This document shows, piece by piece, positions 1 through 6,664 of a stretch of DNA of 6,905 nucleotides. The translations under genes were made by a program, and so were the position numbers. The stretch covers positions 1 through 6,905 of the forward strand of contig BNVZ01000068.1 of assembly GCA_025998475.1 (NCBI GenBank), read 5' to 3'. The first letter of the stretch is position 1; each line of letters opens with the position of its first letter. Under the pieces are notes generated by a model that did no database searches, was not told the DNA's origin, and saw only the letters and a list, made by a program, of their open reading frames with translations. This DNA is from Endomicrobiia bacterium (GTDB lineage Bacteria > Elusimicrobiota > Endomicrobiia > Endomicrobiales > Endomicrobiaceae).

Positions 1-56
1 AACCAAAACCAGAACAATGCCTTGCCTTGGAGAATATTTAAATCTTAAAACGTCTT

Positions 57-1676
57 TCACTGGTGTCTTGGATCTTCCGCGAGTTTAATAGATATGCGTT
101 TACCTTTAATATCTCGTGAACGCAAAGCCTTAATTACATTACCTACATTTTCTTGAGGAATATTAAAAAATGAAAAAGATTCTAAAATCTTAATGTTCTT
201 TACTAAGTCGCGGCTTATTTTTGCTTTTTCTTCTATAGCGTTTACAAGATCTTCGGCTCCAACATTGTTTTTTGTACCCACATTTATAAACAGTCTTACC
301 ATACCACGATTTGTCGTGTTGGTACCAGCATATTTGTCGTTTGATACATTGGCAAAAACATCGGCTTTTTGTTCTCTTTCTTTCTTTTCAGAAGCGAATA
401 TCATTTTGAAAAGCGCCGCCGCAACGCGCAAGGGACCAGTCTCTTTTGAAACTAAAGATTTTACCATTTCTATATATTTTTCTAAATCTTTTTCTTTTAA
501 AGTTTCCCTTATTCTATCGATCATTATTCCTTCTCTTGTTTTTCTAACCTCGTCAAACGTTGGAACTTGTATTCTTTTGATATTTGCTTTAGTATATTTT
601 TGAATATTCATCAACTTATAATTATCTCTTCCCGAAGCAAAGCTGTATGCTTTGCCAGTTTTTCCAGCTCTTCCTGTTCTTCCAATTCTATGAATATAAT
701 CTTCATCATCTTTTGGAATATCGTAGTTAAAGACCATACTTATATCATCCACATCGATACCTCTTGCGGCAACATCTGTAGCAATAAGAAGTTTTATAGC
801 GCCACTTCTAAATTTTGTCATTACTCTGTCTCTTTGGCCTTGATTCATATCGCCGTGAATTGCATCAGCAGAATATCCTATTGATTGAAGAGAAGAGGTA
901 ACTTCGTCAACTCGTTTTTTAGTATTGCAGAAAACAAGCGAAAGTTTTGGACCGTACATGTCAAGACATCTTGTAAGAGCTTCAAACTTTTGGTGTTCTC
1001 TAACGTCAAAATAGTACTGTTCAATTAAAGGAACTGTTGATTGTTCGCTTACGATTCTTATGGTTTCAGGATGACGTTGGAACTTTTTTGTGAGAAATAA
1101 GAATTCTTTTGGCATTGTAGCTGAAAAGAAAACAGTTTGTCTTTCTTCAGGTATCTTTCCAAGTATACGTTCTATATCATCTCTAAAACCCATATCAAGC
1201 ATTTCGTCTGCTTCATCTAAAACTACAATAGACGCAACGTCAAGTTTTAATGTTTTTCGTTCTAAATGGTCTATAACCCTACCAGGTGTCCCTATAACAA
1301 TTTGGACCCCTCTTGAAAGGGCAGTAATTTGCCTATTAATAGGCTGTCCGCCATAAACAGGCACAATACTTAAGTCTCCCTTATATTTTGAGAATAATTT
1401 TAACTCTTCGGCAACCTGTATTGCGAGTTCTCTGGTAGGACATAAAATTATTGCTTGTACTGCTTTATTTTCCACGTCAACTTTCTCCAAGATTGGAATG
1501 CCAAAAGCCGCTGTTTTACCAGTACCAGTTTGCGCTTGACCAATAATATCTATACCGGTCATCATTTTTGGTATAGCAAGGCTTTGAATGGGCGTAGCCT
1601 CCTTAAAACCTAAATCGGCAATTGCTTTCATCATTTCACTTGATAGACCTAACTCTTTAAACTTTAATGTTATCAT
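57..1676 (-). CDS. deaD: DEAD-box ATP-dependent RNA helicase with DbpA-type RNA-binding tail
   Basis: The 539-residue product unwinds or remodels RNA duplexes using ATP, in the cytoplasm, probably in ribosome assembly or mRNA turnover. All core motifs are visible: Q-motif region at residues 6-30, motif I AQTGTGKT (48-55), PTRELA (80-85), GG (109-110), TPGR (130-133), DEAD (154-157), SAT (185-187), motif IV around LVFCNT (247-252), motif V ATDVAARGID (299-308) and motif VI HRIGRTGR (329-336). After a charged linker, residues about 458-535 (from MVRLFINVG to GKRISIKLAED) match the DbpA RNA-binding domain, an RRM-like fold that in DbpA/YxiN binds a 23S rRNA hairpin. There is no Arg/Gly-rich tail, so it is shorter than E. 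coli CsdA/DeaD. The ATG at 1674-1676 is supported by AAAGGTGA nine bases upstream; the stop is TGA. No frame damage is seen. It could equally be named csdA or dbpA; the specific RNA target is not shown by sequence. Confidence 0.93.
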   Translation of the reverse strand: MITLKFKELGLSSEMMKAIADLGFKEATPIQSLAIPKMMTGIDIIGQAQTGTGKTAAFGIPILEKVDVENKAVQAIILCPTRELAIQVAEELKLFSKYKGDLSIVPVYGGQPINRQITALSRGVQIVIGTPGRVIDHLERKTLKLDVASIVVLDEADEMLDMGFRDDIERILGKIPEERQTVFFSATMPKEFLFLTKKFQRHPETIRIVSEQSTVPLIEQYYFDVREHQKFEALTRCLDMYGPKLSLVFCNTKKRVDEVTSSLQSIGYSADAIHGDMNQGQRDRVMTKFRSGAIKLLIATDVAARGIDVDDISMVFNYDIPKDDEDYIHRIGRTGRAGKTGKAYSFASGRDNYKLMNIQKYTKANIKRIQVPTFDEVRKTREGIMIDRIRETLKEKDLEKYIEMVKSLVSKETGPLRVAAALFKMIFASEKKEREQKADVFANVSNDKYAGTNTTNRGMVRLFINVGTKNNVGAEDLVNAIEEKAKISRDLVKNIKILESFSFFNIPQENVGNVIKALRSRDIKGKRISIKLAEDPRHQ

Positions 1677-1810
1677 TTTCAGTATTCACCTTTATGGACT
1701 TTAAGCTATATTTAAAAGGTTAACACCAATAACTGCCTCCTAAAACAACATAAATTATCGGCTTTTCCACTAAGCCTTTTATGGATTTTCAACTATATCT
1801 AAAGTAAACA
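1670..1810 (-). repeat. Imperfect direct repeat of the helicase leader
   Basis: Two 56-nt copies, 1670-1725 and 1755-1810, are offset by 85 bp and match at roughly three quarters of positions when small gaps are allowed. Shared blocks on the minus strand include TGTT-AC, ATATAG, TCCATAAA, a GG-containing segment, GAAAA and GATAA. The proximal copy contains the helicase Shine-Dalgarno and start codon; the distal copy has lost the ATG. AGGAGG occurs on the minus strand at 1735-1740 between the copies, but only a few codons follow it before a stop. The repeat may be a duplicated leader or regulatory segment, or a decayed duplication. No promoter can be called with confidence. Confidence 0.55.
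1686..1693 (-). promoter_or_regulatory. Shine-Dalgarno of the helicase gene
   Basis: Minus-strand AAAGGTGA lies 9 nt before the ATG at 1674-1676. It supports that start over the later in-frame ATGs at residues 15-16, which would remove part of the Q-motif region. Confidence 0.7.
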
Positions 1811-2104
1811 TTCATTTTCTCAAATGTTCCAGGTTCATCCATCAACCTTCTTCTAAAATTGTGCATACTGCACCAAACTTGAGGCCAAGCAGCTGTACCT
1901 CCGAACTAACTGCACTATTTATGGATCAGATGGATCCGACGTTGAACCATGCTGTAGTATTAAAAAATGCAAACAAGCTTGACATGAATATCCTATATTT
2001 TACACTGTCCTATTTAATATGTTCTTTTTAATAAATCCGATTAATAAATCCGAGGTTGTAAGATTTTTAATAGGCATAAACTCTTTAAGATCTAAATCTG
2101 TGTT
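1779..2104 (-). pseudogene. Unidentified decayed coding frame
   Basis: Two minus-strand stretches read like worn protein-coding DNA. From 2104 to 2000, 34 codons include EFMPIKNLTTSDLLIGFIKK before TAA. From 1985 to 1779 a second frame reads FNTTAWFNVGSI, stop, then SSEVQLLGLKFGAVCTILEE, with in-frame TGA at 1926-1928, 1842-1844 and 1812-1814 and TAA at 1779-1781. A perfect 13-bp tandem duplication (2028-2053) inside the first part would itself shift the frame. I do not recognise the family. The fragment sits between the helicase leader and the decayed DUF116 copy, all on the same strand, so it may be a former neighbour in the same transcript. A plus-strand open stretch over 1774-2031 is probably its shadow. 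This is the main content of the 708-nt gap between the helicase and DUF116. Confidence 0.35.
2028..2053. repeat. Perfect 13-bp tandem duplication
   Basis: TTAATAAATCCGA occurs twice head to tail, at 2028-2040 and 2041-2053. Because 13 is not a multiple of three, the duplication would shift the decayed minus-strand frame that crosses it. It looks like a replication-slippage event in DNA no longer under coding selection. Confidence 0.85.
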
Positions 2105-2197
2105 TCATCAGGTCAGAAAAGATACTGGAATTCTGATGTAGCAGAAAGAGAGCAGATAAGATAGACGCGACATATTTGAATATCTTTAAAGAAGTGT

Positions 2198-2320
2198 GCA
2201 ATTTTGAAACAATTTGACTTTCCAGCACCTTTGCCGCACCTATTATAACTACGCACCACCACCTTATAAGTGCAACAAATTACACCGCTACATCTTTTTT
2301 CAGTATCTTAAGTGCCTGAG
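2198..2320 (-). pseudogene. Degenerate copy of the DUF116 gene 3' end
   Basis: This segment aligns with 2361-2507, the 3' end and flank of the intact DUF116 gene. Shared blocks on the plus strand include AGCACCTTTGCC, ACAAATT, GCTACAT and TGCCTGAGC. On the minus strand it reads AQALKILKKDVAV, stop, FVAL, against AQAFKMLEKENVAVQFVAL in the intact gene. The stop is TAA at 2280-2282, where the intact gene has CAA (Gln). The following KDGCVDT motif is destroyed by a deletion of about 12 nt; the tail AAKVLE again matches VAKVLE. It is a broken tandem duplicate or a remnant of a second paralogue, and cannot make the domain. No counterpart of the Cys-rich part of the gene is seen. Confidence 0.75.
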
Positions 2321-2384
2321 CTTTTTTCTAACAGAAACTTCTCCTTTTTTTTGTTAATGCGCAATTTGAAGCGATTCGACCGTA

Positions 2385-2849
2385 TTATATTTCAAGCACC
2401 TTTGCCACCTCTATTAAATTTGCATCCGTATCTACGCATCCATCTTTTGTAAGCGCTACAAATTGTACTGCTACATTTTCTTTCTCCAACATCTTAAATG
2501 CCTGAGCGCCTTCAAAAAAGCACGCAATCCCTACTATAGCTTTTGGGACTTGTTCTTTTATAATATGCTGTATTGCTCTGCCGCCCTTTACAACGTACAA
2601 GGCCTGATAGTTCAATTCTTTTACAAGTTTGCTTATCTCGCTTATCTTGCATCCTCCGCATTCAACGCAAACATAACAGCTGTTTTTTTCAACAGCAGCA
2701 CAAACTGCAACATTGCGCATGCAGTGAGGAACAAAAACAACACGTTTGCTAAATGGAACAACAGCAAACTTTTTTGTCTGAAGTCTATTTTTTTTACACG
2801 TAAAGACCTTGCAAGAATCTTCACTATTTTTTTGCGAGATGCATAGCAT
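2385..2849 (-). CDS. DUF116 family cysteine-rich protein, probably N-terminally truncated
   Basis: The 154-residue product carries the conserved parts of DUF116: RVVFVPHCMR (36-45), a cysteine cluster with Cys58, Cys61, Cys64 and Cys67 in CVECGGCKI, GIACFFEGAQAF (107-118), and VALTKDGCVDTDANL (131-145) with Cys138. The cysteine spacing suggests a metal or Fe-S site, but the biochemical role of the family is not established to my knowledge. In other bacteria DUF116 genes often sit beside fmt and rsmB and have a longer N-terminus with hydrophobic segments; here only about 35 residues precede the PHC motif and there is no membrane segment. The first 20 or so residues do not look like family sequence. 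No Shine-Dalgarno is visible before ATG 2847-2849, and two in-frame TGA codons lie just upstream. A broken transposase starts 123 bp away on the opposite strand. I infer loss of the 5' end; it may be a pseudogene, though the remaining frame is intact. Confidence 0.7.
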   Translation of the reverse strand: MLCISQKNSEDSCKVFTCKKNRLQTKKFAVVPFSKRVVFVPHCMRNVAVCAAVEKNSCYVCVECGGCKISEISKLVKELNYQALYVVKGGRAIQHIIKEQVPKAIVGIACFFEGAQAFKMLEKENVAVQFVALTKDGCVDTDANLIEVAKVLEI

Positions 2850-2942
2850 AACGGTGTGATTGTATCAAATATTAACTCAAAAATCAAAAAGTCGCATCAT
2901 ATCGCGTAAGATGACACCGAAAATACTGCCAAAACACTATAC

Positions 2943-2972
2943 TCTAACCTTGGTTGATGCAATGAGGTTAGA
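2943..2972 (+). promoter_or_regulatory. Hairpin overlapping the transposase ribosome binding site
   Basis: TCTAACCT (2943-2950) and AGGTTAGA (2965-2972) are perfect 8-bp inverted arms with a 14-nt loop, and the right arm abuts the ATG at 2973. The arm plus the preceding bases contains the only Shine-Dalgarno-like sequence (GAGGT), so folding would hide it. Hairpins blocking translation from read-through transcripts are known for some IS transposases; that role here is inference. Confidence 0.5.
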
Positions 2973-3494
2973 ATGAAAAAGGAATTTAAAATGCAACTGC
3001 TCAAAACAAGAACAAGACAAGTACTTTAAGGTTTCTAAAAAAGAAAAAGGTCGCACTCTTGACAACTATAAACATGCTATTAAACGCTTTGCTAAACCCT
3101 ATGTTTCTAAGTTTGAAAAGAAATCATCCTTGCTCTTAAACAACATCATCTCTTCTCTTCCTTTTAACACCTCTTCTTTAAACTCTGATAACGGTTTTTG
3201 AACTTATCAACCATCATCTTCAAAAATTCTGTTCTGATTTTTTAACATTACCTTTGCTAGATCTAATGATAACGTTTTTACTGAATAAAGAAATTTTACT
3301 CATATTCGTAAGGTTCTTGGTTACTTACGTTATGATCCTCCTAATATTATCGCTCTCATTAACAACCTTTATAAAGATCTCAATATCTTCTACAACCTTC
3401 TTTATCCCTTCTGCTAAACTTATTTTTAAAACCTGCATTGCATCCCTTGAGATGGTGTAAATACGAGAATCTATCAACACCATTGGTTTTTAGA
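2973..3494 (+). pseudogene. Degraded integrase-type (DDE) transposase
   Basis: A transposase wreck is readable across three frames. It starts MKKEFKMQLLK at 2973, shifts after codon 11, and continues QDKYFKVSKKEKGRTLDNY from the next frame (3007 on), then KHAIKRFAKPYVSKFEKK, resembling the N-terminal part of this group with the HTH portion partly deleted. The central part with the first catalytic Asp is missing. NNIISSLPF then leads into SDNG (about 3184-3195), a frameshift, ELINHHLQKFCSDF, and a second shift to NITFARSNDNVFTE. A TAA at 3286-3288 replaces the usual Gln codon of the EQKN catalytic Glu motif. RNFTHIRKVLGYLRYD and YNLLYPSAKLIFK follow after another frameshift near 3406, and a last piece, KYENLSTPLVF, is in the third frame. 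It cannot encode an active enzyme. Terminal inverted repeats were not found, so the element boundaries are unknown. It fills most of the gap between DUF116 and metH. Confidence 0.85.
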
Positions 3495-3524
3495 AAGACT
3501 CGGTTGCAATTCTTGGAACGTTTT

Positions 3525-6113
3525 TTACTTTCCAGATTCTTTTTGAGAAGCTTTTATATATTTGGCAGTTTCCATAGCATCTTCAGCATAAGCATCAGCG
3601 CCAATTTCTTTTGCAAATTTTTCCGTTACGGCGGCGCCACCTATAATTATTTTTGTAGGTACATATTCTGCATTTCTTAATTTCACAACTGTTTCCATTT
3701 CTGGCATTCCAGATTCTTTTTGAAGGGCTTTTATATACTCGGCAGCTTCCATAGCATCTTCAGCATAAGCGTCAGCGCCAATTTCTTTTGCAAATTTTTC
3801 CGTTACGGCGGCGCCACCTATAATTATTTTTGTAGGTACATGTTCTGCATTTCTTAATTTCACAACTGTTTCCATTTCTGGCATTGTAGTTGTCATAAGA
3901 GCTGAAAGCCCCACCGCAATAGGCTTAACTTCGCGAGCTTTAGTTATTATTGCTCGAGAATCAACATTTATTCCCATGTCTATAACGTCAAACCCATAGC
4001 TTTCAAGCACCGCTCCCACTATATTTTTACCTATGTCGTGCATATCGCCTTTAACGGTAGCCATTATAACTTTACCTACGGAAAAAGTTTTGTATCTCTT
4101 AAAAGTGGTTTTTACTATTGCAAACGCTGTCTGGGCAGCCTGTGCCGACATAATTATTTGTGGTAAGAAATATTCTTTTGAAGCAAATTTTTCACCCACA
4201 ACACTTAATGCTTCTAATGCATTATCACTTACCGTTTTAAAAGGATTTGTGTCGCACACGGCAATTTGATTTACAATATCGGTTATCGATTCTTGATTCC
4301 CGTTTAAAACTGCAAAATAAAGTTGTTTGGCCAAAGACAGTTTTTCCACTTTGACTTCAGGCAACAGCTTTTTAAAAGAAGAAAAAGCCTCCATATATCT
4401 AACAGCGCCCTTATCTTTATTTTCAAGTAAATCTTTAGCAAGAGGATCGTCTATTGTCCAATCTTCGTGAGGATTGATAATAGCAAAGTCTAAACCAGCT
4501 TCTACAGCCATTTTTAAAAATGTTGAAGTTATTGTCTGCCTTGAAGGGAGCCCAAAAGAAACATTTGATACGCCCAAAACAAGTTTGCACTCAGGATATA
4601 ATTTCTTTGATTCTTTCATTGCTTTTAATGTTTCTTGTATTTGTTCAGGAGAAGAGCTGACAGACAATACAAGATAATCGAAAATAATGTTTTTGCTTTC
4701 CACACCATACCTATCTGCAAAACGCAAAATTTTATTGGCTATTGCTAATCTTTCTTCCTTTGTTTTTGGTATCCCATTGTCGTCGGTAGTTAAAGCAATT
4801 AAAGAAGCCCCGTATCTCTTTACTATAGGTAATATTAAATCTAGTTTTTTTTGCTCGCCGTTGACAGAATTTATAATGGGTTTTCCCGCGCAATTTTTTA
4901 CAGCTTGCTCTAACGCAATTGTATCACTTGAGTCTATGCATAAAGGAGTAGATACTATCTCTTGTATTTGATTTACAGCATTTGTGAGAAGTTTTTTTTC
5001 ATCCGCGCCCGGCACGCCCATATTTACGTCCAGAAGATTTGCTCCTGATTGCGACTGTAAACGCGCTTCGTCTTTTACCATAGAAAAACTACCTTTAAGC
5101 AATTCTTCTTGAAATTTTTTTCTATTTGTAGGATTTATTCTTTCGCCAATTATTACAGGTCTTTTAATTTCGTTGATATCAATAGCTTTTACTCTTGTAG
5201 AAATAAAATATTTATTTGTTGTTTTTGTGATTTTAGGAGGCTTATTTTTCAATTCGTCAGACAAAGCTTTTATAAATTCAGGATTTGTTCCACAACATCC
5301 GCCAAACATATTGACGCCGTAGGAATAAGCTTTCAAACTAGACTCAATAAATTCTTCTTTTGTTTCCGGGAAGCAAGTCTCACGATTTATCAATAAAGGC
5401 ATTCCTGCATTAGGCTTAAATGATATAGGAAGATTTGTGTTTTCACGCAATACCTTTGCCAATTCCGCTAAATCTCTTGAACCGATAGAACAGTTTAGTC
5501 CAAGCGCATCAACACCTAAACTTTCAACCATTGCAATAAAACTTTTTAAATCGGTTCCGGTAACCGTAATACCATCTTTCGCGAATGTCATTTGAGCAAT
5601 AATTGCTCCGCTAAAATTATCTTTTGCGGCAAGAATTGCAGCTTTCATTTCTTTTATTTCCGTCATGGTTTCTATAACTATAATGTCTGCGTTATGTTTT
5701 TGCAATAAAGACGCTTGCATCGCAAAAGAATTATAGGCTTCGTCAAAAGACAATCCACCCAAAGGCTCTATATACTCTCCTATCGATGATATATCGCCAG
5801 CCACAATTGTTTTAGGGGATATTTTTCTTATTAAATCTATTCCTGATTTTACTATGTCGTTGGCTTTGTCCAACAAACCATGCTGTTTTAATCTTATAGA
5901 ATTTGCGCCAAAAGTATTTGCAAGTAGTATATCGGCTCCTGCATTAATGTAAGAAGAATAAATATCTGTAATTCTTTCAGGGAATTTGATATTTAATTCT
6001 TCAGGAATTACAACATCTTTAAGATATTCTTTCTTTTGCAATTCCGTACCAGTAGCGCCGTCCATTATCAATACACTGTCTTTTAATATGTCTAAGAATT
6101 TTTGTTTTTCCAT
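3525..6113 (-). CDS. metH: Cobalamin-dependent methionine synthase without activation domain, C-terminal segment duplicated
   Basis: The 862-residue cytoplasmic enzyme moves a methyl group from 5-methyltetrahydrofolate through cobalamin to homocysteine, making methionine. Homocysteine domain, about 1-290: DGATGTELQ (18-26), NTFGAN (66-71) and the zinc ligands Cys208, Cys273 and Cys274 (LNCS, GGCCGT). Pterin domain, about 315-580: GERINPTNRKKF (323-334), DVNMG (362-366), CIDSS (392-396), INSVNGE (414-420). Cap, about 590-675. Cobalamin domain, about 676-803: GDMHDIGKN (689-697) with His691 as the lower cobalt ligand, SALMT (737-741) and GGAAVT (766-771). The AdoMet-binding reactivation domain of E. 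coli MetH is absent, as in the shorter MetH proteins of Thermotoga and many anaerobes, which need a separate reactivation partner; none is in this window. Residues 803-861 repeat 744-802 with four changes, so a normal protein would end near 803. The start ATG at 6111-6113 follows GGAGGG; the stop is TAA. Confidence 0.95.
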   Translation of the reverse strand: MEKQKFLDILKDSVLIMDGATGTELQKKEYLKDVVIPEELNIKFPERITDIYSSYINAGADILLANTFGANSIRLKQHGLLDKANDIVKSGIDLIRKISPKTIVAGDISSIGEYIEPLGGLSFDEAYNSFAMQASLLQKHNADIIVIETMTEIKEMKAAILAAKDNFSGAIIAQMTFAKDGITVTGTDLKSFIAMVESLGVDALGLNCSIGSRDLAELAKVLRENTNLPISFKPNAGMPLLINRETCFPETKEEFIESSLKAYSYGVNMFGGCCGTNPEFIKALSDELKNKPPKITKTTNKYFISTRVKAIDINEIKRPVIIGERINPTNRKKFQEELLKGSFSMVKDEARLQSQSGANLLDVNMGVPGADEKKLLTNAVNQIQEIVSTPLCIDSSDTIALEQAVKNCAGKPIINSVNGEQKKLDLILPIVKRYGASLIALTTDDNGIPKTKEERLAIANKILRFADRYGVESKNIIFDYLVLSVSSSPEQIQETLKAMKESKKLYPECKLVLGVSNVSFGLPSRQTITSTFLKMAVEAGLDFAIINPHEDWTIDDPLAKDLLENKDKGAVRYMEAFSSFKKLLPEVKVEKLSLAKQLYFAVLNGNQESITDIVNQIAVCDTNPFKTVSDNALEALSVVGEKFASKEYFLPQIIMSAQAAQTAFAIVKTTFKRYKTFSVGKVIMATVKGDMHDIGKNIVGAVLESYGFDVIDMGINVDSRAIITKAREVKPIAVGLSALMTTTMPEMETVVKLRNAEHVPTKIIIGGAAVTEKFAKEIGADAYAEDAMEAAEYIKALQKESGMPEMETVVKLRNAEYVPTKIIIGGAAVTEKFAKEIGADAYAEDAMETAKYIKASQKESGK
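3531..3884 (-). repeat. 177-bp in-frame tandem duplication at the 3' end of metH
   Basis: Copies at 3708-3884 (upstream in the gene) and 3531-3707 (terminal) are equal in length and differ at eight positions by direct comparison. The unit begins MPEMETVVKLRNAE and ends IKA-QKESG, 59 codons. Amino-acid changes from first to second copy are His/Tyr, Ala/Thr, Glu/Lys and Leu/Ser. Seven of the eight base changes run GC to AT if the terminal copy is the newer or less constrained one. The unit covers the last part of the cobalamin Rossmann fold, including the GGAAVT loop, but not the His691 or SALMT motifs. Confidence 0.97.
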
Positions 6114-6119
6114 CTTTAT

Positions 6120-6125
6120 CCCTCC
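6120..6125 (-). promoter_or_regulatory. Shine-Dalgarno of metH
   Basis: Minus-strand GGAGGG lies 6 nt before the ATG at 6111-6113, a strong site that fixes the metH start. The AT-rich stretch beyond it (about 6140-6200) probably holds the promoter. A TAATAT at 6145-6150 is a possible -10, but no convincing -35 accompanies it. Confidence 0.8.
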
Positions 6126-6239
6126 ATTAATATTTATTATCCTTATATTAGATACTAAACTAAATATTTACGTAAGGAATTTAACATAAAATTGCAAAAA
6201 TACATCGCAATACAAAAAACCAAAAATCATCATAGCCAA

Positions 6240-6248
6240 CCCCCCCCC
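6240..6248. repeat. C9 homopolymer in the metH upstream region
   Basis: Nine consecutive C residues (G9 on the metH coding strand) lie about 127 nt before the metH start in otherwise very AT-rich DNA. Such tracts are prone to slippage. It is the only long C or G run in the window. Confidence 0.9.
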
Positions 6249-6459
6249 AGAAAATTTTAAAAACTTAAAAAAAACAATGTCTCAATCTCTTAGCTAAGAA
6301 AAAGCGATTGCAACGACAACCGATAGAATATATATCTTTCATGCGCTTGTCATCTCTCATCACCCCCTCTTTTATGTTATTTTGCTAAAAAGGGAACGTG
6401 TCTATTTCGACTCTAATACCATCCTATCTTATATTTTTGTTTTGATAAATTTCAAGAGA

Positions 6460-6612
6460 TTTTTAGAGAGATCCTGTACAATTGGATCCATCTAAAAGTC
6501 ATGGTTTTGGTAGGTTTTCGTATTTATCGTACTTCTGTTATCTCGTCGTAAAAACAACGTCAATTTTCAGAATTGACAGCGGCTTTGCTACCATGAGTTT
6601 TTAGAGAGATCC
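6460..6612. repeat. 15-bp direct repeat pair in the IS30 remnant
   Basis: TTTTTAGAGAGATCC occurs at 6460-6474 and again at 6598-6612, 138 bp apart. Both encode FLERS in one plus-strand frame. It may mark an internal duplication within the decayed transposase. Confidence 0.8.
6559..6577. repeat. Perfect 7-bp inverted repeat hairpin
   Basis: GTCAATT and AATTGAC flank a 5-nt loop (TTCAG). No T-tract follows on either strand, so it is not a typical intrinsic terminator. It lies between the two copies of the 15-bp repeat. Confidence 0.6.
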
Positions 6613-6664
6613 GTTTTTGATAGGCTCTAGGATGAGCTCGATTTTACATAATTTGGCAAAACAA

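Noticed and set aside
193..1356. Plus-strand open frames inside the helicase gene
   Set aside because: They are antisense to a clearly functional gene and have no recognisable domains or ribosome binding sites.
1779..1985. Possible use of TGA as a tryptophan codon, since three of the internal stops here and two upstream of DUF116 are TGA
   Set aside because: The helicase ends at a TGA in the expected place, other breaks in the region use TAA or frameshifts, and the intact genes have no internal TGA. Ordinary pseudogene decay explains the pattern.
1774..2031. Plus-strand open stretch of 85 codons with an ATG at 1921
   Set aside because: The ATG would give only 36 residues, there is no Shine-Dalgarno, and the opposite strand reads more like decayed protein. 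It is most likely a shadow frame.
2642..2887. Alternative minus-strand frame overlapping the DUF116 5' end, starting TTG at 2885-2887
   Set aside because: Its product has no family features and it overlaps the DUF116 Cys-rich core in another frame. A frameshift joining it to DUF116 is possible but did not recover recognisable family sequence.
3452..3483. 7-bp inverted repeat (ATGGTGT and ACACCAT) as a metH terminator
   Set aside because: The loop is 18 nt, the arms are short and no T-tract follows on the minus strand. It lies within the transposase remnant and is probably chance.
6114..6400. Cobalamin or SAM riboswitch upstream of metH
   Set aside because: No cobalamin-box-like or S-box-like core was seen on the minus strand, and the segment near the gene is very AT-rich with little structure.
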